Origin: a bacterium | GTDB lineage: Bacteria > Patescibacteriota > Minisyncoccia > UBA6257 > UBA9933 | DNA: 37,290 nt | Assembly: GCA_021786355.1 (NCBI GenBank) | Contig: JAJYNK010000017.1 | Coordinates: forward strand, 1-37,290 | Direction of reading: 5' to 3' | Part shown: positions 1-9,632 of the stretch, in pieces | Position numbering within the stretch: the stretch's first letter is position 1 | Layout: each line of letters starts with the position of its first letter | Made by a program: the position numbers and the translations under genes | The notes under the pieces: model-generated | Database searches by the model: none | What the model was told of the DNA's origin: nothing | Seen by the model: the letters and a program-made list of their open reading frames with translations, nothing else

Positions 1-2
1 CT

Positions 3-86
3 GTTCTAAAAAAAGTATATTTGCCGACTATAAAAGGAAAGAGGGTGGAGGTAGAGACAATTACCAAACTGAACGGAACTACATAA
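3..86 (+). CDS. 3' end of a CDS truncated by the window edge (…VLKKVYLPTIKGKRVEVETITKLNGTT*)
   Basis: Open frame 3 from the window start to TAA at 84-86; protein-like composition; no start visible. Confidence 0.45.
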   Translation, partial: VLKKVYLPTIKGKRVEVETITKLNGTT

Positions 87-248
87 AGAAGAAATTTTGA
101 TATGCTAAAAAAATAATTTTTCATTTTATTCAATACAGAATAATACGGATAATTAAATACACACTGATTTATACGGATTTTATACAATTTTAATAATATG
201 AATAAATCGTTTAATAGTCAACGCGCGCATACCATTATCCGTATGAAT

Positions 249-275
249 CCCACACATAAATTATTATGTGTGGGG
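249..275. repeat. Short inverted-repeat element, ORF-less (CCCACACATAA-atta-TTATGTGTGGG)
   Basis: Perfect 11-bp arms 249-259/264-274; the arm CCCACACATAAT is also the arm core of the GIY-YIG element at 16014-16315. Confidence 0.8.
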
Positions 276-306
276 TAAATCCGCTTTAGTCCGTATTAAT
301 CCGTGA

Positions 307-336
307 ACTAAAATCCCCCTTTCGGGGGATTTTAGT
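307..336 (-). terminator. Strong hairpin terminator after the 1654-aa surface protein
   Basis: ACTAAAATCCCCC/GGGGGATTTTAGT, perfect 13-bp stem just after the stop at 348. Confidence 0.85.
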
Positions 337-347
337 TGCCACGATTT

Positions 348-3300
348 TTATTGCGCCGCTTTCTTTAACTCCTGAAGCTGAGCCAAAAGTTTCGCTATTT
401 TCGATTCAATATCTTGAATTAAAGCTTTCAACTGTTGGATCAACTGCGCTTTGGAAGACGCCTGCTCCGGCAGTTGCGGAGCGCTCGCGTTTGAACCAGC
501 TAAAAGCTGGTTTATCTTTGCCCGAGTCGCTGGGCCGACATCGCCGTATCCAAGATCGCCGGATTTCGCAACACCGTATTTTTCCTGAAATCTCTGAACA
601 GCTCTTTTTGTGGCAGTACCGAAATATCCGCTTATTGTTCCTTCAGGATAAATATCCTTATCTTGAGCTAAAAATTCCTGTAGAGATTTCACCTCAACGT
701 CGGTCACCCCCTGCATTAATCTAGATGTAATCTTTTTAATTAACCCTGTCGGCAATGAAGTTTGCGCTACTACTCCGGCCGGCTGCGAAATCGTACCAGT
801 AGCAGACGTTACCGATGAGGTAGTGGCAGCAAGAGAAGGAGCGAACCCCCCGCCACCACCGCCGCCCCCGGACAAAACCGATATCGGAAGACCGCTCTGC
901 GCAACTGCGCCGCTTGCCGGAGTGGCGGAGACCGCGTCTGTTGCCGCTGATTCGTTGTCATTACTATCCAAAGCCGAAACTTTATAGGAATAAGCCGTGC
1001 CATTCGTTAATCCGGTATCCGTGTAGCTCGTTGCCGTTGTTTGTCCAAGATACGGATAATCCGAACCGCTTAGACGATACACGTCGTACTTGGTAGCGCC
1101 AACAGAAGCGGTCCAGGATAAAGTAATTTGGCCGTTACCGGCTGTCGCCGATAAGCTCGCGGGAGTCGCTGGCGCCGTTGAAGAAGTGGCAAACATCGGA
1201 GCAAAAGTAGAAAAATGGCTTGTTGTCCCCTTCAAAGTTAAAGACGTAAGAGTATCCCAAGTCGCGCCGGTTGGTGAAGGTATCGGCGTTGTTGAAATTT
1301 CAGTCCAGTTATCCGCGGTATTGTCCCAATAGCCGATTTTAATTTTATTTGCGGCTGCTAAGCTGGTAACACCTCCGTTTATAAGCTCGGCTTTGGTAAG
1401 CACAATTTCCATATTGACGTTTTGAGAAAGATTGGAAATTTGTTTTCCTTGATTAGCCCCGCTGGAATACGCCGCTTCGATTTTTTTGCCTTTAGTTGAG
1501 AAAACCTTAACGTTATTTTTCTTCGGAACATCCATAGTGTTTTGCACCGTTACCTGTGTTTGAGTTGTATCCGACCCCAAAGCGCCTTGGGGAATATCCA
1601 ACTTAACGTCGTCAGTTTGAACAACGCCTCCTTGAGTCGGAGTGAACGACTGCGACGTCCGTTTAGTGTCAAAACTTACGGCCTGCAGATTTATTGTTAA
1701 GCCCGCAGACGGGGCAGTTACGCTGATCGGGTTAGCCGTGTTATACCCGTCAGCCACGGCTTGAACCTTCCACAAACCGCTTCCCACGCTTAAAGAGAAG
1801 CTGCCGTCTCCTTCTGACATTGCCCCTGCCCAACCGGCGCTTCCGGTTTGCTCAGCCCAAACCCGCGCACTTGCTATTGCTGTACCATTATACCTAACAT
1901 AACCGGTAATGGTTTGAGAATTTTGAGTTAAAGCCAAAGACAACCCGGTAGTCGTTGTGCTTATTGATTGGCTGGTTAATCGCGTCCCCGCAAATCCTGG
2001 TTTTCCGACTCCAATATCATAATTTCCTCCTCTTAATTTCATTGAGAAAGTCCCGTCGCTAGCCACTCTAGCGCCGCCGCCGCCGTTGGGACTCGCCGCC
2101 CAGACAAAAGCGTCGGTTGAACTTCCGGAAACTGTTCCTGACACCGCGTAAAATTCAACACTGCTCAAATCTATAACTATAGAAGTGCTAGCTGTGATTG
2201 CCGTTGTGGTCGGCGTAATCGGCCCGAATCCGGGAATTCCGCCTTCAATGGTGTAGGTGGTTGAACCAGAAAAAGGAACTTGGATGCTATAGGCATCGTA
2301 ATCCGCTCCTACGCTTGAAGTGGAATTGGTAAATCCGCCGCCAAGCGAACTGTGCGCGCCAATAAATACATTGGTAAACGTATTTTTCGGCTTTAGGCGA
2401 ATTTCTAGTGTTGCTGTATTGACGGAAACATTAATACCTGTTTGATCGGCGCTTACCGCATTACCACTGTTTAATTGCGCTTTATAAAGCTCTCCCTGGC
2501 CCATTTGCGCGGCGTGAAGATAAAGATTAGTAAGGCCCGTTCTTATTTTGAACGTAAACGCGCCGGTATTGTCGGTTTTAGCCCAACCCATTCCCGGTCC
2601 AAATTCTCCTTGAGTAACCCAAGTATCAACCTGCGAAACACCGGATCCGTTTTTGGAAACCGTTCCAGAAATCGTCACAAAATTGGCGCTGCTTAAAGTA
2701 AAGTTAACGGTCGGGCTGGTGGAATTAGTCACCACAATATTTGCTTGTTCCGACATTTGTCCGTAATCCTTGCTGAATCCGCCGACATGGTAATTGGAAC
2801 AAGGCGAAACATACATTTTGTAATAACCTTGGGAATCAGTAAACGCGTGTCCGCCACCGGGTCCGCCGGAACACCAAGCGTTTACGTCAACATTGGCAAT
2901 CGCGCTTCCAGTGCCGTCTTTTACATAACCCGAGATATTACTTGTTGGCGGTTCCAATCGTATCGTTATCACCGGCGCGCTGGCATTAAGCGCGAACGCG
3001 CTTGAAGCATCGACTACTACGTCTCTTTCAACTGACGAGGGCATACCGGGTCCGCCAACGCCTACTCGATAAGTACCTTGACTCACATAAAGAGTGAAGT
3101 ATCCGGTGCTATTGGGCATAGTCGCGGTACCTTTTCCGTTTGCTATCGGCTGATAAGCCGAGATCCACATCTCGTTATACTTAGCCGCCGAAAGCGCGCT
3201 GCCGCTCCCGTCGACAACTCTGCCGTAAATTTTCCTATCAGCCGCGGTAAAATCAAGATTGGCGGTAATCGTTGTGGTGGAATTGCTTATTTCAAACATC

Positions 3301-5312
3301 TGTCCGTTAGGTTCAAGAAGCGGTGAGGTGCTTGTTGTTGAAGGAGACGGAGGAAAATGCGCCTCAACTCTATAAAATCCATTACTCGGCAAAGCAACGC
3401 TGTAAGCCACCTGACAAGTGCTGGTTGTGCTGAAAAAAGCGGGCATCGCGCCTCCCGGTCCCATAGTGGTGTTTACGCCTTGAGGCGACGCCATAACGGC
3501 AATTGCCTTATTTTGGCCGTCAGCGCCGCAACTCGCCTGCGTAGTTATCGTGCCGGAAACTTTTCTGGTTGTCGCGCCTTGCAAAGTCAAAACTAACGGG
3601 CTGGAAGTTGAAGTTCCGGATTGGATATTCGCGCCGGGAGCCGGTAAACGAGCGCCAGTTGGATCAAACGCCCAAACCATCCCCATACCCGCAATATTGG
3701 TTATCGTGTAAACTCCTGTGCTTGTGCTGAAAGTTACCCCCGCGCTCGCGGCAGTATAAACTTGGGGTCCATTCATCCCCGCTATAACCAAACTCACATT
3801 GCTACTGGATGTAACCGTGGAAGTGCTCGCGCCGGATAAAAGATCAACCCGGACATTGAGAGGGCCTGAAATATCAAAAAACGTGTTCTGATTCATATCC
3901 GAAGTCATACCATCGGAAGTCACAACTGTAATCGGACCTCCTTGAGCTCCTGTCGGAACAATAGCGGTAATTGAAGTGCTACTCCAAGCAGTCGTGGAAG
4001 CCACGATTGGCTGAAGCGGTCCTGTGTTTGGGTTAAACCCGCCCGAGAACAAAACCGTGCCGGCGCTAGCCCCGAAATTAGTTCCGGCAATCGTTACAGC
4101 GCTTCCTACCGCTCCCGAAGTCGGAGAAACCGTAGTAATTGTCGGCATCGAAGCCGTAGAAACAGTAATACTGCTATTAGAGTAAGAAAGAGGAAGGTTA
4201 TTTGTATCGGTAACTCCCGAAATTGCCAAGCTTATGGTTGCTCCGCCGGTTAAGCTTAAGTTTTTAATAGTCACGCGGTTGCCCATAACCTCTATAAATG
4301 CCGTTCCATAACCGCCGCAACTTAACGCCGCGCCGTTAAGCGTATAGTTCGCGCAATTCATCGCTAAATCTCCTCTTAAATTTTTACTGACATTAATCAC
4401 TATTTTATTAGTGAATGCCGCAACCGAAGTAATTGTCGGCGGAGTTGAAGACGTGTTAGGCGTAAACTGGACAAAAGTGCTTGTGGCATTGCCGGCCGCG
4501 TCGGTTACTGCCAGCCACAAGGAAGAATAAAAAGTAGCGCCGATATTTATATTGGTTTGACCAGCGGAGTTAAGAGCGCCCGAAGCGAGCGACGCCGAAC
4601 TAGTAGTAGAAGTTGTGTAAATTGATAAAATTCCTTGCTCGCCGATCCCTCCCGAACCACCAATATCGCTTAAAGAATAATTTCCGCCACTGTACGTAAG
4701 TATGGCCTTAGTCGGATCAGGAGTTTGGGAATGAACATCAGCGACAACTGGAGCTGTCGTGGTGGCGTTGGTAGTAGGAGAATTCGCCGATGTTTTAACG
4801 CCACTCGCGGAAATATTTACCGTAACGCCCTGACGAATTGTTCCGGCAGCTTCAGGATAACCGTTATCAGTCCATAAATTTGAAGTTCTTAAAACAACGA
4901 AAAATAGTCCGGTTGCCGGAGTTGTTGTCGCGGCCGCGATGTTTATCGTAGTTGTCGTGGCGATATTAACACTTGAGGTTGCAAGTAATGTATCGGTTGG
5001 GTCAAAAGAAAAATTAGAATTTGCGTCTTTATATACGCCTACCCAGTCAAAACTGGACGAAGCAATTGCGGTGCTTGTCGCGCTTGTTGATGTGGAAACC
5101 AAAACCGTTGTACTTGATAGAGTTTCACCAGCGTTAGCGGATAAGCCAAGCGTTAAAACAGGAATTAACGACCCCGCCCTTACGGTACTGGTCGTGCTGA
5201 CCATCGCCGTTGAAGTGCCGCTTACCGCAGCCTGCGCGTTATTTAATAAACCGATCGCAAAAAAACTGGCGATTACAAAAATCGCCCCGACAAAAAAGAA
5301 CTTTCTAAACAT
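348..5312 (-). CDS. Giant secreted surface protein: signal peptide, IPT/TIG-like and carboxypeptidase-regulatory-like repeats, FnIII-like domain, C-terminal peptidoglycan-binding domain plus coiled coil
   Basis: 1654-aa ORF; N-terminal hydrophobic segment; C-terminal VKSLQEFLAQDKDIYPEGTISGYFGTATKRAVQRFQEKYG is a PG_binding_1-type motif. Confidence 0.9.
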   Translation of the reverse strand: MFRKFFFVGAIFVIASFFAIGLLNNAQAAVSGTSTAMVSTTSTVRAGSLIPVLTLGLSANAGETLSSTTVLVSTSTSATSTAIASSSFDWVGVYKDANSNFSFDPTDTLLATSSVNIATTTTINIAAATTTPATGLFFVVLRTSNLWTDNGYPEAAGTIRQGVTVNISASGVKTSANSPTTNATTTAPVVADVHSQTPDPTKAILTYSGGNYSLSDIGGSGGIGEQGILSIYTTSTTSSASLASGALNSAGQTNINIGATFYSSLWLAVTDAAGNATSTFVQFTPNTSSTPPTITSVAAFTNKIVINVSKNLRGDLAMNCANYTLNGAALSCGGYGTAFIEVMGNRVTIKNLSLTGGATISLAISGVTDTNNLPLSYSNSSITVSTASMPTITTVSPTSGAVGSAVTIAGTNFGASAGTVLFSGGFNPNTGPLQPIVASTTAWSSTSITAIVPTGAQGGPITVVTSDGMTSDMNQNTFFDISGPLNVRVDLLSGASTSTVTSSSNVSLVIAGMNGPQVYTAASAGVTFSTSTGVYTITNIAGMGMVWAFDPTGARLPAPGANIQSGTSTSSPLVLTLQGATTRKVSGTITTQASCGADGQNKAIAVMASPQGVNTTMGPGGAMPAFFSTTSTCQVAYSVALPSNGFYRVEAHFPPSPSTTSTSPLLEPNGQMFEISNSTTTITANLDFTAADRKIYGRVVDGSGSALSAAKYNEMWISAYQPIANGKGTATMPNSTGYFTLYVSQGTYRVGVGGPGMPSSVERDVVVDASSAFALNASAPVITIRLEPPTSNISGYVKDGTGSAIANVDVNAWCSGGPGGGHAFTDSQGYYKMYVSPCSNYHVGGFSKDYGQMSEQANIVVTNSTSPTVNFTLSSANFVTISGTVSKNGSGVSQVDTWVTQGEFGPGMGWAKTDNTGAFTFKIRTGLTNLYLHAAQMGQGELYKAQLNSGNAVSADQTGINVSVNTATLEIRLKPKNTFTNVFIGAHSSLGGGFTNSTSSVGADYDAYSIQVPFSGSTTYTIEGGIPGFGPITPTTTAITASTSIVIDLSSVEFYAVSGTVSGSSTDAFVWAASPNGGGGARVASDGTFSMKLRGGNYDIGVGKPGFAGTRLTSQSISTTTTGLSLALTQNSQTITGYVRYNGTAIASARVWAEQTGSAGWAGAMSEGDGSFSLSVGSGLWKVQAVADGYNTANPISVTAPSAGLTINLQAVSFDTKRTSQSFTPTQGGVVQTDDVKLDIPQGALGSDTTQTQVTVQNTMDVPKKNNVKVFSTKGKKIEAAYSSGANQGKQISNLSQNVNMEIVLTKAELINGGVTSLAAANKIKIGYWDNTADNWTEISTTPIPSPTGATWDTLTSLTLKGTTSHFSTFAPMFATSSTAPATPASLSATAGNGQITLSWTASVGATKYDVYRLSGSDYPYLGQTTATSYTDTGLTNGTAYSYKVSALDSNDNESAATDAVSATPASGAVAQSGLPISVLSGGGGGGGGFAPSLAATTSSVTSATGTISQPAGVVAQTSLPTGLIKKITSRLMQGVTDVEVKSLQEFLAQDKDIYPEGTISGYFGTATKRAVQRFQEKYGVAKSGDLGYGDVGPATRAKINQLLAGSNASAPQLPEQASSKAQLIQQLKALIQDIESKIAKLLAQLQELKKAAQ

Positions 5313-5416
5313 TTTTTTAAAAACCGCGAACTGAAAATTATTTGCTTATAATTTTACAGATCTGCGACTTTTTATTATTAAAAACAAGACCTTTTTCACC
5401 GCGCTTTATTGATAGA

Positions 5417-5447
5417 GTTGATTTATATTTAATGAATATAAATCAAC
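5417..5447. promoter_or_regulatory. Inverted repeat upstream of the 1654-aa gene
   Basis: GTTGATTTATATT taatg AATATAAATCAAC, perfect 13-bp arms in the intergenic region. Confidence 0.6.
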
Positions 5448-5542
5448 AGTAATTCCCGCTTATTTCAAGTATACAATAATAATTTTTTTAATAATGTGGA
5501 TAACTATTTGGATACGTTAAATACAAAATTCTTTAGTCCGTG

Positions 5543-5576
5543 AATTCAAAAACCCCCTTTGGGGGGCTTTTGAATT
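5543..5576 (-). terminator. Hairpin terminator after the 1087-aa surface protein
   Basis: AATTCAAAAACCCCC / GGGGGGCTTTTGAATT just beyond the stop at 5616. Confidence 0.8.
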
Positions 5577-5615
5577 GCCGATTATTAGCTATCGGGAAAC
5601 TCCAATCAGAAGTTA

Positions 5616-8600
5616 CTAGAAGCTGAATGTATTCGTCTGGCCATTGATTGGTAACGTGATTGACGGATCCAATGAAGAAATAGTCGTCAACACTCCATCG
5701 TTCCAGGTAGCGGCTTGTACCGCAATCTGGTAGGTCCTTGTTGAAGGACTGGTTGTTACCAAGTTAGACGCAGAGGTCAAATCAGCTTTTACAATCAAGT
5801 AGTAGTTTTGTCCAGCAGGAATAGTCCAACCAGTAGAACCATTCAAGGTAAATGTCATCGTATTAGTAGACGTTACCGTTGAAGTAGCTAGTACCGTTGA
5901 AGGCTTGTCGCTTCCGTACACTGTCAAAAGAACAGATGACGAAGTTTGTAACAAGTTACCCGCCTGGCTCAAGTTTACAGTCTTTATGACTGCGTCATAT
6001 CCACCAGCGGCAAAAGTGAACTGGCCGACAGTCGCGCCGTTGGAAAGACCAGCCGGTGCGGTGTATGACGGACCAGAGCTTACGCCCAAAGTGGCTCTGT
6101 AAACGGTCTGGTTATTCGTATTGTACGTAAGCGTAGTCGTGGTAGCGACTATTGATGTAGTTGTTGCTCCAGACGCGTTGTTATAAGTGTAGTTATACAA
6201 TCTGAGTGCGTGTACCGCGCCAGACGAAGCTGACGGATAAGCCACTGTGTCAGCAACCACACTCAACGTCTTGTATGAGCTTACCGGAACAGTTACTCCT
6301 GCCAACGGGAAAGCGATAACGCTAGTGGAATCCTCTGATCCCGTAGCCAATTGAGTTGTTCCATCCATCAATCTGTAGTTGGTAAATGACCTGTCAGATG
6401 AAGTTGTTACTCCCGCGCTGGTTGTAATGTCGTACACCTGAAGATTGGTCAAGACAGAGCTACCATTATTGTCCGTGGTAAATCTGAATTTACCAAGCGA
6501 AATGCCATTAACTCCCATTCCGACAAAAGCGGCATTCGGAGTAGCGGCATCAACAGTTCCGGTCAAAGTACCGCCAGTTGTTATACTGACAGTCTGACCG
6601 GTTACGCCTGTGATGGAAACCGAGTTTCCAACATTGTTTGTAGCATTAACCGATGTCAAAGTAATCAACGCTGAACTGGTTGCGGTCGCGCTATTGGAAA
6701 GATTCGCGTAAACATCAACAACCGCAGTCGCGCCCGGATTAATCGCCACTGTTGAAGCAGCGTTAAAGGTATACGGTTGGTTAGCTGTAACAGTCGGCTG
6801 GGCATTGCCTGCCTGAACGCCATTAACTTTAACAGTCAAGGCTGTAATCCAAGCAGCTTGCCCTGCGCTATTAACAGTCGTCACAGTAACACCAGTCATA
6901 TTAACACTGTTAATCTGACCAGCTGTTAAGTTAAACGACGCGATTTTTGCTTGGCTAGCTCCGGCTACAACAATCGGGGTTCCCAAAGCGTAGTTCAAAG
7001 ACGACGCTAGCTGGGTACCTGACGCCAATACCGCCAATGTGTAACCAGCAACTGAAGAAACAGTAACTGACGCGTAACTAGTGTAGCTCTGCGCAGTTCC
7101 ACTTGAAAGAGTTATCAAATAAGAACCTGTAGCAGACGAACTAATATCAGCGTAAACAGTCAAAGTTCTGGTCTGATTAGCCGAGATAATGTAGTTTAAC
7201 GATCCAGAACCAACGCTAAATGTCGCGGCTCCGGTAGTCAAAGTGGTTCCCAGCTGAACTCCCTGATCATCCACAACCCTAACGTTTGTAAGGTTAGCCG
7301 CTGTGCCGGTGATAGCGAAGTTTAATTGCTGGATTTTAACGCTGTCTCCAGAAGCTAACAAATCAAGTTTAGCTAACGGCTGGTTGGTATTTCCAGCAAC
7401 AACATTAGTTGCCGGAGAATTAACGTTTCTTGACAAAACCAATCCACCGTTTGCGATTGTCGCGCTGTAGAAGTAAACCGGGAATGAACCCAATGCCGTA
7501 GCAAGGGTCGCTCCGATTCCTACGCTGTAAGTCGCGTCTGTCGCGTTTACATCAGCAGCTTGCTGAAGAGAAAACTGGAAGGTTCTGTTAACTCCGCCAG
7601 TGATGTCAGCATAAACCTGTAAAACAACGGTTTGTCCTGACGACAAAGATAACGGAGCGGCTGACATATCAAATGTCAAAACATTGTCAGAACCAAGCTG
7701 GGCGATTGTAGCGCCGACTTGAGTTCCGCCGTTCATTAACTTGATATTTTGCAAGAAGCTCGGAGTAACGCTTCCGACATTAAGCAATCGGATGCTGTTG
7801 ATTTTAACCGGCTGGTTTCCAGCTTGCGCCGAAACCTGACCAACTAAATAATTCGTCTGTCCCGCGTTTACGGTGACAGTTGAGCTGGCTGCGCCGGAAA
7901 GAGTCAATGTGGCAAGGTTAGAAACGCTTACCAAGGCATACTGACTGCCGCTTACCGGGAAATTACCCGAAACTGTGCCGGTTCCAGAAACTGTTACATC
8001 GGTCGCGGCCGCAACGCCAAACGACAGCACGTGGCTGGCGCTTGAAGTAGCAGTGGTCGCATCCAAAGTAACGGTAATGGCTTTTGTTGTTCCGGCTTTT
8101 ACGGTAAAGAGACCGTTGGCATTGCTAAAGTTAACTTTAGCAAGCGAAACTCCCAAATTGGTAGCCAATCTGGTAACGCCGTCGTAAAGATACATATTGT
8201 TAATATCTGCATCTTGCGACAAGCCGCTTCTCGTTACTTTTACGCCTGTAACAACAGCATCGGCTGATCCGGCAGTGAAGTTAAGCTTCAAAACCGGAGT
8301 ATTCACAGCGCCGATAGCCAAATTGGCTGACGCTGGGTTATCAGAAGCTAAAGAAACAGAAACTGCTCCAGAAACTGGAGTGGTGCTTGTGCCCGTTCCA
8401 GTGCCGGTTCCGGTTCCCGTTCCTGTTCCAGTGCCGGTTCCGGTTCCTGTTGAAGCCAAGGAATTAACAAAACTCCTTGTTATCGGACCAAAATAACCGA
8501 CTGCTGGAGAAATTTTATTAGCTGCCTGATACTTTGCCAAAGCGGCTTTGGTCTTGGCGCCGAAATAAGTGCTTTCATTGCCAACTGAACCAGCTCCGCT

Positions 8601-8879
8601 GGCAGAAACTGTGAATCCTTGAGCATTCAAGAATTGCTGAAGGGACTTAACATCCGCTCCGCTTGATCCCACAGTGAGGTTGCGGGTAAACGAATAAGAA
8701 GATGATGTTCCCTGTACTTGCGTTAATTGCGATTTGGCCGCGTTAAGCTGAGCCATAAGCGCTGCGATTTGGGCTTCCAAATCCGTAGTGCTTGTCTGAG
8801 CAAAAGCAACCGGCGCCATCATATAGACAACGGTTGTTACGGAAACCGCAATGGACGCAAATTTTCGTCCTATATTCAT
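5616..8879 (-). CDS. S-layer-like secreted protein with N-terminal peptidoglycan-binding domain, Gly-Thr linker and repetitive beta-rich domains
   Basis: 1087-aa ORF; signal peptide; GSSGADVKSLQQFLNAQGF...YFGAKTKAALAKYQAANKI PG_binding motif; (GT)n linker. Confidence 0.9.
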   Translation of the reverse strand: MNIGRKFASIAVSVTTVVYMMAPVAFAQTSTTDLEAQIAALMAQLNAAKSQLTQVQGTSSSYSFTRNLTVGSSGADVKSLQQFLNAQGFTVSASGAGSVGNESTYFGAKTKAALAKYQAANKISPAVGYFGPITRSFVNSLASTGTGTGTGTGTGTGTGTGTGTSTTPVSGAVSVSLASDNPASANLAIGAVNTPVLKLNFTAGSADAVVTGVKVTRSGLSQDADINNMYLYDGVTRLATNLGVSLAKVNFSNANGLFTVKAGTTKAITVTLDATTATSSASHVLSFGVAAATDVTVSGTGTVSGNFPVSGSQYALVSVSNLATLTLSGAASSTVTVNAGQTNYLVGQVSAQAGNQPVKINSIRLLNVGSVTPSFLQNIKLMNGGTQVGATIAQLGSDNVLTFDMSAAPLSLSSGQTVVLQVYADITGGVNRTFQFSLQQAADVNATDATYSVGIGATLATALGSFPVYFYSATIANGGLVLSRNVNSPATNVVAGNTNQPLAKLDLLASGDSVKIQQLNFAITGTAANLTNVRVVDDQGVQLGTTLTTGAATFSVGSGSLNYIISANQTRTLTVYADISSSATGSYLITLSSGTAQSYTSYASVTVSSVAGYTLAVLASGTQLASSLNYALGTPIVVAGASQAKIASFNLTAGQINSVNMTGVTVTTVNSAGQAAWITALTVKVNGVQAGNAQPTVTANQPYTFNAASTVAINPGATAVVDVYANLSNSATATSSALITLTSVNATNNVGNSVSITGVTGQTVSITTGGTLTGTVDAATPNAAFVGMGVNGISLGKFRFTTDNNGSSVLTNLQVYDITTSAGVTTSSDRSFTNYRLMDGTTQLATGSEDSTSVIAFPLAGVTVPVSSYKTLSVVADTVAYPSASSGAVHALRLYNYTYNNASGATTTSIVATTTTLTYNTNNQTVYRATLGVSSGPSYTAPAGLSNGATVGQFTFAAGGYDAVIKTVNLSQAGNLLQTSSSVLLTVYGSDKPSTVLATSTVTSTNTMTFTLNGSTGWTIPAGQNYYLIVKADLTSASNLVTTSPSTRTYQIAVQAATWNDGVLTTISSLDPSITLPINGQTNTFSF
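8391..8452 (-). repeat. Coding 6-nt periodic repeat encoding the Gly-Thr linker
   Basis: Tandem gttcca/gtgccg/gttccg units; protein GTGTGTGTGTGTGTGTGTGTS. Confidence 0.85.
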
Positions 8880-9171
8880 TTTTATGTTTTCGTTTTAATG
8901 CCCTTTTTAAAAATAAATTATTTCTAAAATGAGCTTTTATTTTTGACTTAAATTATTTTTCAGAAAAGCTATTGCCTTCCAATCGACCCACTGCCTGACC
9001 GTGTGAGGTTAGGCGGCAGCCTGATAAAACAATAACTCTGGTAGCTTGGTAAATAACTAACAACCAACAACTTATTCTATCCATATCAATCTGTGTGTAT
9101 TTTCCGTACGTTCTTAACTTAATCTGTATAATCCGCGTGTATTTTATTATCTGTATAAATCCGTATTTTAT

Positions 9172-9197
9172 AATAAAAAATCCTCGCATGAGCGAGG
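9172..9197 (-). terminator. Rho-independent terminator-like hairpin, minus strand
   Basis: Minus strand reads CCTCGC-TCAT-GCGAGG followed by ATTTTTTATT. Confidence 0.65.
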
Positions 9198-9360
9198 CGA
9201 ATCCCATTATAATATCACGAGGCAATTATGCCGAGTAAGTATCGGCGAAGTCAAATATCTACTTATCACGCGATATTTACAGCTTCGCTGTGATAATAAT
9301 AGATAAAAGCTCAACTAAAAAGTTTCGCGATATTATTGTTTGGTTTAGCCTCACTCTAAA

Positions 9361-9493
9361 CCCCGCACCAAAAGAAGATATTTCATTCCTTTGGAGCATC
9401 AATGTTTACCCTCCTAAACACCATAGCAACAAAGTGAAGTTGATTGCTAAAACTTTTGAATATCTTGCTCCACAATCTTCTATTGGTGCGGGG
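9361..9493. repeat. 133-bp inverted-repeat element with 19-bp arms and internal sub-hairpins
   Basis: CCCCGCACCAAAAGAAGAT (9361-9379) pairs with ATCTTCTATTGGTGCGGGG (9475-9493), 18/19 complementary. Confidence 0.8.
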
Positions 9494-9632
9494 TAAACCC
9501 CTATTTTCTAATTATAAAATACTGCGATAAGCCGTGTCAACAATCCACCCTTAACGGTATTAATATAGACAACGAAACTTAATCGCTGACGTTACAACCT
9601 TGCCTATAGTAATTCGCTGGCTGGCGGACAAA

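Noticed and set aside
491-5334. Plus-strand ORFs opposite the 1654-aa gene
   Set aside because: Long open antisense frames are expected from repetitive Thr/Ser/Ala/Gly-rich coding sequence.
8391-8452. Tandem repeat as a CRISPR or minisatellite locus
   Set aside because: In-frame coding linker of the surface protein, no spacers.
8953-9225. 90-aa minus ORF
   Set aside because: Runs through a terminator hairpin and degenerate ATCCGTATAAATC-type repeats; no protein-like composition.
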